Part shown: in pieces, positions 8,851 to 17,882 of the stretch
Position numbering within the stretch: position 1 is the stretch's first letter
Layout of the letters: every line of letters begins with the position of its first letter
NCBI GenBank assembly: GCA_046350635.1
Contig: JAXLZY010000003.1
Coordinates: 62,001-126,000, forward strand
Direction: 5' to 3'
DNA from: CAZMHJ01 sp046350635
Lineage (GTDB): Bacteria; Patescibacteriota; Saccharimonadia; Saccharimonadales; CAIOMD01
Length of the DNA stretch: 64,000 nucleotides
Translations under genes and position numbers: made by a program
The notes under the pieces: model-generated
Told to the model about the DNA's origin: nothing
Database searches by the model: none
Seen by the model: only the letters and a program-made list of their open reading frames with translations

Positions 8851-9969
8851 CTAGTGGCGTGTACCAATGGCTTCCGATATTGAGCTTAAGCCGTTAGATT
8901 CAAGTATTTCGGTAAGCCCTTTATTGATTTCACCGATTAGCCCTGGACCTTCGAAAATCATACCAGTAATTAGTTCTACCAGGGTGGCGCCGCGAGCGAT
9001 TTTTTCGTAGGCATCGGCAGCGCTAAAAACACCACCAACACCAATAATGATGAGCTTCTGACCGCAGTATCCATACGTTTTACTAATCAAATTATTTGAT
9101 AGTTCCCAGGTTGGTTTGCCGCTCATATTCCCTTTTAGGCTGTCTGGTAAGGGGTCTTGTATATACGGGTTTGCGCGGTCTTTCGCTAAATTTCCAATGG
9201 TTACACCGGCGACGGTGTGTTTTAGTATAATGTCGAGTAGCTTTTTGAATTCGGGCCACGGTTTGTCGATGGGCATTTTGATGAATATGGGCAACGTCAA
9301 GCCAACGGCATCGATAGCAGACAGTAATTTCTCGAGTTTATCCGGGGTCGTGTACGGCTCACCACCAAAAGCATTGGGGCACGAGATGTTAATGGTTATT
9401 AAATTACCAACCCCAGCTTTTTTAATTTTTCGTAAACTCGTGACATAGTCATCGATACCCTCTCGCTCAGAGGCGGCGCTGAGTGCATTGGTTTTAGCGA
9501 CCGAAATATTCAATGGGTATTCAATTGCTCTATAGCTTTTAATCTTACGAATAACGGCATCAACACCGTGGTTGTTAAGCCCGGCATTTACTAAAATTGA
9601 TCGGCTCTTTTTTAGTCGATGGTAGTGAGGTCTAGGGTTGCCGTCGCTTGCCTGTGCTGTCAGTGAACCACCTTCTACAAAGCCAAAGCCAACCGCAGGT
9701 AGTAGCTCTAAGAGTTCAAAGTTTTTATCAAAGCCGGCAGATAGCCCTACCGGATTATCAAAAGTGAGCCCGCATACTGTTTGCTGTAGTCGGCTATCTT
9801 CGTAACGAAAAATATGTGTGATTATTCGCTTGGCAAACGGGATTCGAACGGATATTCTGCCGAACCGTAGTAACCCATTGTGTACGCTATCAGGGCTAAA
9901 GCGGAATAGAATTGGCTTTACGACGTGTTTGTATACATAGCTGCTACTACGACTTGCAACGACAATCAT
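8851..9969 (-). CDS. pyrD: Dihydroorotate dehydrogenase (quinone), class 2
   Basis: At 372 residues this is the length of class 2, membrane-associated dihydroorotate dehydrogenases. Visible features are the amphipathic N-terminus, the FMN site GLSAGFDKN (about 77-85), the signature INISCPNA with a downstream phosphate-binding glycine segment IIIGVGGV, and the final LVELITGMIFEGP strand. The enzyme oxidises dihydroorotate to orotate in pyrimidine synthesis and passes electrons to quinone. No other pyrimidine genes are adjacent, so this may serve as an isolated scavenging or redox step. Confidence 0.92.
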   Translation of the reverse strand: MIVVASRSSSYVYKHVVKPILFRFSPDSVHNGLLRFGRISVRIPFAKRIITHIFRYEDSRLQQTVCGLTFDNPVGLSAGFDKNFELLELLPAVGFGFVEGGSLTAQASDGNPRPHYHRLKKSRSILVNAGLNNHGVDAVIRKIKSYRAIEYPLNISVAKTNALSAASEREGIDDYVTSLRKIKKAGVGNLITINISCPNAFGGEPYTTPDKLEKLLSAIDAVGLTLPIFIKMPIDKPWPEFKKLLDIILKHTVAGVTIGNLAKDRANPYIQDPLPDSLKGNMSGKPTWELSNNLISKTYGYCGQKLIIIGVGGVFSAADAYEKIARGATLVELITGMIFEGPGLIGEINKGLTEILESNGLSSISEAIGTRH

Positions 9970-10037
9970 TCTTTATATTAGTATGCGCCCATGTAAACCA
10001 AAATGGAAGACAGTCGAGACCGTGGCTACATGCAAGC

Positions 10038-10067
10038 AAAAACCCCAGCTATTTTACTGGGGTTTTT
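10038..10067. terminator. Intrinsic terminator between pyrD and the 10089 gene
   Basis: An 11 bp stem (AAAAACCCCAG / CTGGGGTTTTT) with an eight-base loop and A/T runs on both sides. It should stop leftward transcription leaving the 10089-10349 gene. Confidence 0.85.
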
Positions 10068-10088
10068 CTGTCGATACTTATCGAGCTG

Positions 10089-10349
10089 CTAGTTTTGGGT
10101 GATGCTCATAAGCCGCCAGGTTCGTTCTGAAACATCATTGCGTAAGCGATAGCGGGCAGTACCATCGGTCATGTCAAAAATTTTTACAAGCTCTTGACCT
10201 TTTTGGACAAGTAGTTGTAAGCCTTCACTGAAGGTATAGGTAGTACCTTCTAGCTCTATCTGACGAGGAAAGGTTTTAAACTGTGCGCCATTGCCAAAAT
10301 ACACCGCTGTTACGCTTACTTCTTTATCAATTTGGTTTACTTTTGCCAT
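10089..10349 (-). CDS. Small soluble protein of unknown function
   Basis: An 86-residue soluble, beta-rich protein without recognisable motif. The ATG at 10349 follows the site taggagcttg. Its upstream region is long (about 330 bp) and contains an 11 bp base-paired stem, so a structured 5' leader is possible. A strong terminator follows the stop, making it monocistronic. Confidence 0.65.
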   Translation of the reverse strand: MAKVNQIDKEVSVTAVYFGNGAQFKTFPRQIELEGTTYTFSEGLQLLVQKGQELVKIFDMTDGTARYRLRNDVSERTWRLMSITQN

Positions 10350-10679
10350 AGTACAAGCTCCTAGTTAGGGTTAAAGAGAAATAGACTAACGAGTTGGTTA
10401 ATCTGTAACGGATAGGTTTTGGAGCTACCTGACCGATGTGCCTACCCCGTTATGGTATGTACAGCGTTACGTCAGATTTCTTGCTTGTATAGGCGTTCAC
10501 AGTGACGCTTAGGTATCAGAACCCAGTGAGTATGTGCTCGCACATGTAAAAAGAGTGCTTCTTTTTGTAAAAAGCTTGAATGTGAAAAGGCTTACACCAG
10601 TACACTCATAGCTACCACGTATTGTACGCGCTGTGGGCCAAATTGCTAGTGCTTTTTATACAACGCAGCCTGTGGCTAA
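10350..10679. other. Long structured intergenic region, no gene seen
   Basis: No convincing reading frame lies here. Direct reading shows a stem TAACGGATAGG (about 10407-10417) pairing across a 24-base loop with CCTACCCCGTTA, a tight hairpin ATGTGC-TC-GCACAT, a hairpin GCGT..ACGC, and an AAAAAGA/TCTTTTT-type stem near 10548-10566 that could end transcription of the TerC-like operon. The first stem would sit in the leader of the 10349 gene. I do not recognise a known riboswitch class. Confidence 0.4.
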
Positions 10680-10811
10680 CTAGGAACGGCCTAGGAGCCA
10701 ATATAGGCCAAAGGCGACGAGGATAAAGGTCGTTGTGAGCGTAACGATAGCAGCCAGTAATTTTTGGTTTATAGCTTCAAAATCTGGTTTTTGGGGATTC
10801 GTTTGTTTCAT
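10680..10811 (-). CDS. 43-residue single-helix membrane peptide coupled to DUF475 gene
   Basis: The ATG (10811-10809) overlaps the TGA stop of the DUF475 gene (10810-10808) in an ATGA junction, a classic sign of translational coupling. The product has a polar N-terminus (residues 1-20) and one hydrophobic helix (about 21-40) ending GRS. Codon use matches the neighbours. It is too short for routine ORF calling. Its position as the last gene of the operon suggests a small partner or regulator of the TerC-like protein; function otherwise unknown. Confidence 0.7.
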   Translation of the reverse strand: MKQTNPQKPDFEAINQKLLAAIVTLTTTFILVAFGLYWLLGRS

Positions 10812-11818
10812 GACTTCTTTGAGGCTACTATTGATGATCCTATAAGCACAAGGCCAGCTAACCCAGCAAGTGCCTCAGGTAAATGCACCAGCAGTGATGC
10901 CAGCATAACAAGTGCTAGAACTAATACAGTGTAGTGGGCGCCATGTTCTAGGTATCGATAGCGGCCAAGCGTTCCCCGCCTGACCATATAGACGGTCATC
11001 GAACGTACCCATAGTGCACCGGCACCAAGGCCAGCGGCAATCAAGATTACTTGCTCGGTGATAGCAAAAGCACCAATAACGCCATCTAGGCTAAAACTGG
11101 CGTCGAGTACCTCTAAATACATAAATGTAATAAAAGCTGCCATACCCGTTTTCTGTATTACCTTTTTACTATTCGTCGTCTTACCTTGAAGCTTACTAAA
11201 AATCTCTGTTAAGCCATGTATAACAATGTATGTGACGATACCGACCGCCCCTGCAGTAAGAACCTGCGATGTGTGGTCGCTTATAAGCGCAATTGCACCA
11301 ATTGCCCCAGCCGTTACAATGGCCGGCGTCCAACGAGTGTTAAGCCGCTTTAACAACCGTTCCGGGGCTCTCCACCAGAGTATTTTATTTGATTCGTCGG
11401 TAAAGAACGCAAAAGCCAACATAAGTAAAAAAGCACCACCAAAGGCTAAAATAACAGGCTCGGCGGTACTTATCTGGGCTGCATATTCGGTTGGGTTATG
11501 GAGTGCTAAGTCGACAACTTCGCTCCAAGGCAGACCTGTCGCAATCGCCACAATCATAATTGGAAACACAATGCGCATGCCAAAAATAGCAATAATAATA
11601 CCAACGCTCAAGAACATGGTTTGCCAAAATCGGCTGAGCGTCGTTAAGACTTTAGCGTTAATAATGGCATTTTCGAAGCTAAACATGACCTCGATAACAA
11701 GTAACGTTAGTGTCGTTACGAGCGCGGCGGTCCCAAGATTAAACAGAACGGCACCTACAATCAGGGCTGTTCCAATAGTCGAAAACGCAAAAATTCTAAG
11801 CGGAGATTCTCGGTGCAT
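10808..11818 (-). CDS. DUF475 family (TerC-like) integral membrane protein, native copy
   Basis: A protein of about 336 residues with nine or so hydrophobic segments. It carries the DUF475/TerC signatures: the EVMFSFENAIINAKVL segment near residues 44-59 with acidic and asparagine residues in a helix, and EVLDASFSLDGVIGAF in the second half, each the presumed metal-binding repeat. TerC-superfamily proteins are linked to metal ion efflux and tellurite or acid stress. The ATG at 11818 is preferred over a TTG one codon upstream; it lies 9 bp after the response regulator stop. A second, GC-rich member of the same family is at 34435-35535. The operon context suggests control by the adjacent two-component pair. 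Confidence 0.85.
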   Translation of the reverse strand: MHRESPLRIFAFSTIGTALIVGAVLFNLGTAALVTTLTLLVIEVMFSFENAIINAKVLTTLSRFWQTMFLSVGIIIAIFGMRIVFPIMIVAIATGLPWSEVVDLALHNPTEYAAQISTAEPVILAFGGAFLLMLAFAFFTDESNKILWWRAPERLLKRLNTRWTPAIVTAGAIGAIALISDHTSQVLTAGAVGIVTYIVIHGLTEIFSKLQGKTTNSKKVIQKTGMAAFITFMYLEVLDASFSLDGVIGAFAITEQVILIAAGLGAGALWVRSMTVYMVRRGTLGRYRYLEHGAHYTVLVLALVMLASLLVHLPEALAGLAGLVLIGSSIVASKKS

Positions 11819-11827
11819 CAACAGGGG

Positions 11828-12241
11828 CTATGCCTTATCGGTATTAACGTCAGTGCCCTGTGCCATACCACTAATAATTTCGACGAGCTGACGTGGCGTA
11901 AATTCGGCCTTAATCAGGTAGCCATCGGCCATTTTTTCAATTTCTGCTTTGGAATCGTCTTCTTGATCAAGGTTGGTCGTTATAATCACCTTAGCCTTAA
12001 GATCTGGTGTGGTTTCGCGCAGGCGTCGTAATACTTCAAAGCCAGTAATGCCCGGAATCATTAAATCGAGCAAAATAATATCGAACTTGTTAGATTGGGC
12101 CGCACGTAAGCCATCTTCGCCACTGAGCATAGTGGTTACATCGTAGCCGGCACGACGAAGCGCCCGTGCATAGAGCTCACTAATAAAATGCTCATCTTCG
12201 ATGCATAGAATTGATAGTCCGTTACTTGGTTGTGCGTCCAT
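11828..12241 (-). CDS. Receiver-only response regulator
   Basis: A 137-residue CheY-like receiver domain with no DNA-binding output domain. The acidic pocket is seen as EDE near residues 15-17, the phosphorylated aspartate lies in IILLDLMIPG, the threonine strand in VIITTN and the conserved lysine in YLIKAEF. It starts 2 bp after the histidine kinase stop, so kinase and regulator are partners. Lacking an output domain, it must act by protein contact or within a phosphorelay. Confidence 0.88.
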   Translation of the reverse strand: MDAQPSNGLSILCIEDEHFISELYARALRRAGYDVTTMLSGEDGLRAAQSNKFDIILLDLMIPGITGFEVLRRLRETTPDLKAKVIITTNLDQEDDSKAEIEKMADGYLIKAEFTPRQLVEIISGMAQGTDVNTDKA

Positions 12242-12243
12242 AG

Positions 12244-13773
12244 TTACCCCCTATACAGCGAATGGTTTTTGATCCAACCATGCGCCCCGCGTGTTATTTC
12301 GCCGTTATCATCTGATGATATTTGATCAGCTACCGATGCGTACTTCGGGAGCGTAAAGCCGAAGGTGCTACCTTCGCCCTCTTTGCTCTGTACCCAAATT
12401 GTACCACCATGTGCCGTTACAATGGCATGACTTAGATATAAACCAAGCCCGGTGCCACCGACACTATTTTTGCTTTGATGGGCACGGTAAAACTTTTCGA
12501 AAATATGGCCAATCAGGCTTGGTGATATACCCACACCTTTATCGGTAATTGTAGTTTCTACCATGCCATCTTTTTCGTAGCTTTTAACGATAATTTTTTC
12601 ATCGGTGTGTGTGTACTTAATGGCGTTATCTATTAAATTGGCGATGACTTCGTAAATACTTACCTTATCGACTGCTACGGTTGGTAAATCGGCATCAATT
12701 TCATAGACGAGTTGTTTATTGTGGACGTGGGCACGAAGCTCCATGTCTTTACAGGCGCCGAGCAAGATATCTTTCCAGGTTTCCTCTTTAAGGTGTAGCA
12801 TAAGGGCATTTTCTTCGACGCGGGTGACATTTAAGATGTTTGAAACGAACGAAGTTAACTGCTGGGCACTAGCCCCCATGTTATGCATAAAGGCTGTTTG
12901 TTCGGGGTTTAAGTGGTCGCTTAGCTCGTCTTCAAACACCTCAATATAGCCACGCATAATTGTCAGTGGTGTACGTAGTTCGTGCACCGCCAGCGACACA
13001 AAAGTGAGGTCATGGTCATCGCGTTCATATTGGCGTGTGCGATCAAATAACACCAAGATGGTTTCGATACCGTTAGGGTCGTCGTTGCTGTAATGGGCGA
13101 CTAAATCAAACTGTTTGCGTGACTCGTCGGGTAATGTTAAGCGAACGCGCTCCCAGACTTCACTGTTAATTACTGCCGAACTGGCATTATCTTGAATCCA
13201 TGATTCGAGGGTCATGTCGCTCACAAATGATAAGTTCATAACGTCAAATACTGGTTTACCAATTGTAGTTTCGCTGGTTTGGCCTATATATTGCAAAGCT
13301 AGCTCATTGGCAAAACGAACATTTTGTTCCTTATCGAGCACAATAATTGGCAATGGTAAGGTAGTAGCTAGTGACCTATAAAACGGTAATTCTTCTGAGC
13401 TATCGGTTCCACTTGGTGTGCTAGCACTTGTGAGGTTATAAATACTCTCGGCAAGGCTCACTAAAAACTCTTTAGAGGCTTTTAGCGTAGTATCATTTGG
13501 CGCCTCAACTTGGTTTTCTTGGTGAGTCACGAGTAAAATTGCACGGGCCAAGAAATCAGTCGGGGCAATCAACTGATTTGCAATGACCTTGCCGACGAGT
13601 ACCGAAACCGCCACAATAATACCGCCTGCTGCCAGCGCTACAAAGGCTGGGTCAATCGGTAAATAATTTCGGCCTGCGACCCAAGCTCCAATTCCAAGCA
13701 ATCCTGACACAAGCGCTAGTGTAGTAACTTTTAGCCATGCGCTTTGTTTTAGTGGTTCTAAGAATGGCACCAT
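12244..13773 (-). CDS. Membrane-bound PAS histidine kinase
   Basis: The 509-residue protein has two N-terminal membrane helices (about 14-30 and 37-60), a linker, a PAS domain (about 130-245), a HisKA dimerisation domain with phospho-histidine in LAVHELRTPLT (about 265-275) and a HATPase_c domain with N box NLIDNAIKYT, G1 DKGVGI and G2 GGTGLGLYL. It senses an unknown signal through the membrane or the PAS domain and phosphorylates the adjacent receiver. It sits 3 bp after the DUF3048 gene and 2 bp before the receiver gene. Confidence 0.92.
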   Translation of the reverse strand: MVPFLEPLKQSAWLKVTTLALVSGLLGIGAWVAGRNYLPIDPAFVALAAGGIIVAVSVLVGKVIANQLIAPTDFLARAILLVTHQENQVEAPNDTTLKASKEFLVSLAESIYNLTSASTPSGTDSSEELPFYRSLATTLPLPIIVLDKEQNVRFANELALQYIGQTSETTIGKPVFDVMNLSFVSDMTLESWIQDNASSAVINSEVWERVRLTLPDESRKQFDLVAHYSNDDPNGIETILVLFDRTRQYERDDHDLTFVSLAVHELRTPLTIMRGYIEVFEDELSDHLNPEQTAFMHNMGASAQQLTSFVSNILNVTRVEENALMLHLKEETWKDILLGACKDMELRAHVHNKQLVYEIDADLPTVAVDKVSIYEVIANLIDNAIKYTHTDEKIIVKSYEKDGMVETTITDKGVGISPSLIGHIFEKFYRAHQSKNSVGGTGLGLYLSHAIVTAHGGTIWVQSKEGEGSTFGFTLPKYASVADQISSDDNGEITRGAHGWIKNHSLYRG

Positions 13774-13776
13774 CAG

Positions 13777-15030
13777 CTAAGGCTTGTAGGTTACATCACT
13801 TTGGTTTGCGACGACAGAAATCCAGGTTTGACCAGCATTGAGTTTCATGGGCAGGCCATTTTTATCGGTAAATTCGAACTGACTTTTACGGTCTGATTTT
13901 GCCCACGTGCCTTCGCTTACGATACCATCCTGGAATACATACATTTTGCCACTACCAGTTGTTTTGTAATCTGTATGGTAGCCATCTGGGTCGTAGCTTT
14001 TATCCATGACGAGTGCAATTACAACTTTGGGTGCAATCTGCTGTTTTGACTTGGCGTCTATATGAGCTTCGCCACCCTGTGAGCGCTTATAGGTGTTGGT
14101 AGCGGCATCATATACATAATGTGGGCTGTAGAGCGGTGATGATATGGCAAAATCAATAGTGCTAGCAGTTGGCGTTTGTGGCACATCAACCTTACGCTTG
14201 AAAGCCGTAAAAGTACTAGTTGTATAACCCTTTGACTGATTGAGCTTATCGAGCTTATCGAAGCCGGTATAGACATTGTGAGGTGCATACCGTTCGCTTA
14301 CACGAACGTACGAATCGCCGTTATAGAACTGGTCTAGGTCTTTAATACCAAGACTCTTAATGTCACTGAGCGCTTGTGGGCTACCGCCAACATGCCCATA
14401 CCCTGCATCGTATGGGGCCACAAAATCAATGTAGTAAGGCCGAGCACTGCGGACTGGCCCAATGTAATTAGGCTTTGAATCTTGGAACACTGCCAAAAAG
14501 CGTGTGATGCCACCTTCGGCGATTGCTTCATATACAACGCCGGCATCTGTTAGTCCACTTTGTGGACGAGCATCAGGGCTGTTTTCAATCATAATGCCCG
14601 TGACTGGGCGTTTGGCTAGTGTTGCATCTGTTAAAGTAACTCCGGTAAGTGGTGACGTTGGCTTAACAACCACGGCTTTTTTTACTTCTGTTTTAGTGGC
14701 AACAGGCGTTACTTGGTCGACCTGTTTTTTTGGCTTTAGTACAAACCAGTAAACTGCGCCAGCTGCAATAAGCAAAGCAACCGCAATGCCGATAAGAATA
14801 AACAATCTTTTTCTTGAACGTCGTTCTGGCGCGGGTGTAATACGTAAATCTTCGCGAGGCGGCTCTGATTTATCTATCTCTTTTGGTTCATCTGGGACGA
14901 GCCCTGGAAACTTGGGCTCGACAGGCTGCTCAGGTGGTGTAACTGATTCTGGTGTTTGGTTTGGGTTTACTCCTGGCGAACGTCGTACATCTTGATTAAA
15001 TGTACGTTTTGGAGGTGTTTTAAAATCCAT
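13777..15030 (-). CDS. DUF3048 (YerB-like) membrane-anchored protein
   Basis: A 417-residue protein: a proline-rich cytoplasmic N-terminus, one membrane helix (about residues 75-97), then an extracytoplasmic DUF3048 region recognisable from RPVTGIMIENSP, GITRFLAVFQ and PVRSARPYYIDF, and the family's C-terminal domain. The family is of unknown function and lies outside the membrane of Gram-positive bacteria. It heads the leftward operon continuing into the kinase, receiver, DUF475 and 43-residue genes, so it may be linked to the envelope signal sensed by the kinase. Confidence 0.85.
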   Translation of the reverse strand: MDFKTPPKRTFNQDVRRSPGVNPNQTPESVTPPEQPVEPKFPGLVPDEPKEIDKSEPPREDLRITPAPERRSRKRLFILIGIAVALLIAAGAVYWFVLKPKKQVDQVTPVATKTEVKKAVVVKPTSPLTGVTLTDATLAKRPVTGIMIENSPDARPQSGLTDAGVVYEAIAEGGITRFLAVFQDSKPNYIGPVRSARPYYIDFVAPYDAGYGHVGGSPQALSDIKSLGIKDLDQFYNGDSYVRVSERYAPHNVYTGFDKLDKLNQSKGYTTSTFTAFKRKVDVPQTPTASTIDFAISSPLYSPHYVYDAATNTYKRSQGGEAHIDAKSKQQIAPKVVIALVMDKSYDPDGYHTDYKTTGSGKMYVFQDGIVSEGTWAKSDRKSQFEFTDKNGLPMKLNAGQTWISVVANQSDVTYKP

Positions 15031-15094
15031 GGTTTCTCTTTACACGATTAAAGCGCTAATGTTTGTTATTGTACACCGCTTGGGGTGTTTTTGG

Positions 15095-16531
15095 CTAGCT
15101 ATTAGCGATGGTATCGAGGCTTTTTTGGAGCCGTTTAAGACTAACATCTTTACCAAGGACAGCAAGGCTATCTGCAAGTCCAGGGCTTGCTGGTGCCCAG
15201 GTTGTCGCGACACGGATAAGGCTGAATAATATGCCCGGTTTTTGACCAGTTTGTTCGAGCAGTTCATTAAGACGATTCGTTAGATCGGTCACGGTAAAAT
15301 CACTATTTTCAAGACTTGTGATGGTTTGCTCTAACAGCGAAATCATATCTGTTTTGTCGAGCTTTTTAAGCTGCTTATTTTCGGTAATTAACGCCATATT
15401 AGGTGTTGGTTCGGCAAAGAAAAAGCTCGTAAGCTCGGGAATCTCTGCTAAAAACTTAAGGCGTTCTTGCACGAGCCCAATCACCTGCTTTTGATATGAT
15501 TCGTCAAAATTCTCTGCTTCAGGAGGTAGATAGTCTTTGGCGATTTTATAAAGTTCTTCAATAGAAAGTTGGCGTATATAATGCCCGTTCATCCAAGTCA
15601 GTCGCTGTTCATCGAATCGTGCCCCTGCTTTTTGAACACGGTCTAGGCTAAATTTTTCGATGAGTTCTTCGCGGCTAAAGATTTCCTGCTCAGTCCCATC
15701 ATTCCAGCCAAGCGAAGCAATGAAATTTACGAGCGCTTCCGGCAAATAACCTTCTCTCATGTAGTCGAGCACATCTTTTGCGCCATCACGTTTACTTAGT
15801 TTTTTCTTGCCATCTGGACCGAGTATAAATGGCAATGTTGCGAGCACTGGTATTTCAAAGCCGAGTGCTTCGTACAGGTTTAAGTAATTGGGAATACTTG
15901 GAAGAAATTCCTGGGTTCGTGTAACATGGGTAATCTGCATCTCGTAATCATCAATGATATGTGCGAAGTTATAGGTTGGAAATCCATCGGTCTTAATTAG
16001 TATGAAATCATCAATTACTTCTGGCCCTGTAGTTAACTCACCCATAACTGCATCGATACGGGTATAAGCTTTAGGGTCGCTCTTAAAACGTAGTGGCGTA
16101 GTTCCGTCCCATTTTGGTGGGCTTTCTGGGCGGTGATTTCGGAATAAAAATGGTCGTTTTTCGGCCTGAGCTTGCTCGCGAAAGGCTTGAACTTGGGATG
16201 GGGTGTAAGGGTCGGCATAAGCACGGCCCTTATCGATTAATACTTGTGCCCATTCTCTATACGTTTGTAATCGTTGAGATTGATAATACGGCCCGTGCTT
16301 ACCTGATTTGTCAGGCCCTTCGTCATAGTTAAGACCAAGTGCTTGGAGTGATTGAATTATATGATCTGCAGAGCCAGTAACTTCCCTTGCTTGATCGGTA
16401 TCTTCTATGCGTAAAATAAATTCACCGCCGAAATGCCTAGCAATAAGCCACGCAAATAAAGCGGTTCTTATACCGCCAACATGTAAAAACCCCGTTGGGC
16501 TGGGTGCGAATCGAGTTCTAACGGATTTCAT
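15095..16531 (-). CDS. gltX: Glutamate-tRNA ligase
   Basis: A full-length class I glutamyl-tRNA synthetase of 478 residues. The HIGH-type motif appears as PSPTGFLHVGG near the N-terminus and the KMSKS-type loop as KKLSKRDG near residue 245; the C-terminal anticodon-binding helices follow. It charges tRNA-Glu and, in organisms lacking GlnRS, also tRNA-Gln; the latter use cannot be decided here. It is transcribed leftward alone between the 16570 gene and the DUF3048 operon. Confidence 0.96.
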   Translation of the reverse strand: MKSVRTRFAPSPTGFLHVGGIRTALFAWLIARHFGGEFILRIEDTDQAREVTGSADHIIQSLQALGLNYDEGPDKSGKHGPYYQSQRLQTYREWAQVLIDKGRAYADPYTPSQVQAFREQAQAEKRPFLFRNHRPESPPKWDGTTPLRFKSDPKAYTRIDAVMGELTTGPEVIDDFILIKTDGFPTYNFAHIIDDYEMQITHVTRTQEFLPSIPNYLNLYEALGFEIPVLATLPFILGPDGKKKLSKRDGAKDVLDYMREGYLPEALVNFIASLGWNDGTEQEIFSREELIEKFSLDRVQKAGARFDEQRLTWMNGHYIRQLSIEELYKIAKDYLPPEAENFDESYQKQVIGLVQERLKFLAEIPELTSFFFAEPTPNMALITENKQLKKLDKTDMISLLEQTITSLENSDFTVTDLTNRLNELLEQTGQKPGILFSLIRVATTWAPASPGLADSLAVLGKDVSLKRLQKSLDTIANS

Positions 16532-16569
16532 TACGTATTAGTATTGCATATAACAGAGGTAGCTACAAG

Positions 16570-17745
16570 CTACATACTGCCTGCAATGGCGAGAATTTGA
16601 TCTGAAGATAGCGAGCCTTGGCCAGTAAGGTTATACCAGACGCCGTTGTCTACCCAAGTGGCATTGCCATTGTTGTATACGAACACTGTTAAACCACGGT
16701 CGTGATAAGTCTGGTAGCGCTCTTTTGAGTTCGAGACATAATTTGCAAGTAATGAATCACTTGTCCAGTCGGTTGGCTTTTGAGTAATCGTAAAACTACG
16801 GTCATCGCTATTCGAATTATATTTAACCGCAATGCTTCCCTTAGCATATTGGATTGGACCTTTAAATGCATAGCCTGCCGGTGGATTAGTTGGTAGGCGA
16901 CCTTCGAAGCCTGCCTGATTAGCGGCTACGCGCATGGCGACTGCAGGTACATTTTGATACGCAAAGAAACCAGCTAACATAATGACAGATAATGCCCCAG
17001 CGGTAATTGCGACAGCCTGTGGTCGAACGTGTAATTTTTTAGCAATACGTGCGTGCAGACGCTCTTTTTTAACGACTTTTGGCGCCTCGTGATGGTTTGC
17101 ATTGGCAATTGGGTGGTTGAATACCTGTTGTTTTTTAGCATGTTTGCCTAGTGCCGGCTTTGTAAGAATCGGCGCAGCGGCTGGCGCGTTCGATGTAACA
17201 GTTTCTTTGGGTGGTTGTGCAACCTTTAGATCGCTGGATACTTTAGGGGTGCTAACTATAGCTTTTGCAGACCCAAATTTCTGAATCGCAGCACTTTTTG
17301 CAGTTTGGCGTGCTCGTGCAATGCGACTGTCTGGTGTACGGCGTAACAGTAAACCCCGACCCGTTGCACTTCGCTCTACCTTGCTTTCGACAGCGGTAGA
17401 GGTGCTGTGAATAACTGGTGCCGTTTTTTGGGGTTTTTTAACAGCGGTACGCAAGAGCGTTTTTGCTTTTTGAATTTTGTGCTTAGAAGGCTTAATATCT
17501 AGTGCTTTTGTAGCGCTCGGATGAGCAGTTGGCTTAGGCGCAGGTTGGGTAGGTTTTAAGGCTACTTTATGAGCTGGTGGGGTTACTGAAGGAGTGGCAG
17601 CAGGTTTACGGCGATTAACACCATCTAAAACAGGCGCAGTTCGTACGCTTGGTTGCGTGCTCGATTGAGTTTTGGCATCATTCGATAGAATTTGCCCCGT
17701 GCGAGCATCGTATTTTCTACCGTTTACTTCAATGACTGTTTTCAC
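16570..17745 (-). CDS. Single-helix membrane protein with long Pro/Ala/Lys-rich region
   Basis: The 391-residue protein begins with a short beta segment (TVIEVNGRKYDARTG), followed by about 210 residues rich in K, P, A, S and T that are probably disordered, one membrane helix (about 240-265) and a C-terminal extracytoplasmic domain of about 120 residues. The C-terminal domain resembles small domains in other anchored proteins of this window (59039-59644) in its WTSDS and WV..GVWYNL-type pattern. Function unknown. It is divergent from the PEGA protein gene, with a 137 bp shared upstream region. Confidence 0.75.
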   Translation of the reverse strand: MKTVIEVNGRKYDARTGQILSNDAKTQSSTQPSVRTAPVLDGVNRRKPAATPSVTPPAHKVALKPTQPAPKPTAHPSATKALDIKPSKHKIQKAKTLLRTAVKKPQKTAPVIHSTSTAVESKVERSATGRGLLLRRTPDSRIARARQTAKSAAIQKFGSAKAIVSTPKVSSDLKVAQPPKETVTSNAPAAAPILTKPALGKHAKKQQVFNHPIANANHHEAPKVVKKERLHARIAKKLHVRPQAVAITAGALSVIMLAGFFAYQNVPAVAMRVAANQAGFEGRLPTNPPAGYAFKGPIQYAKGSIAVKYNSNSDDRSFTITQKPTDWTSDSLLANYVSNSKERYQTYHDRGLTVFVYNNGNATWVDNGVWYNLTGQGSLSSDQILAIAGSM

Positions 17746-17882
17746 TCGGCCACCGTTTTTTGCTGCTTTCTTTTATTGCTTATCTATAATAGTACGCTTT
17801 TTGACGCCAACTTTGCAAGTCATTTTCAGCTAAATTACGGTGGTATTTCTTGGGGAGGCGTGGCACAATATAAGATGCAAAT

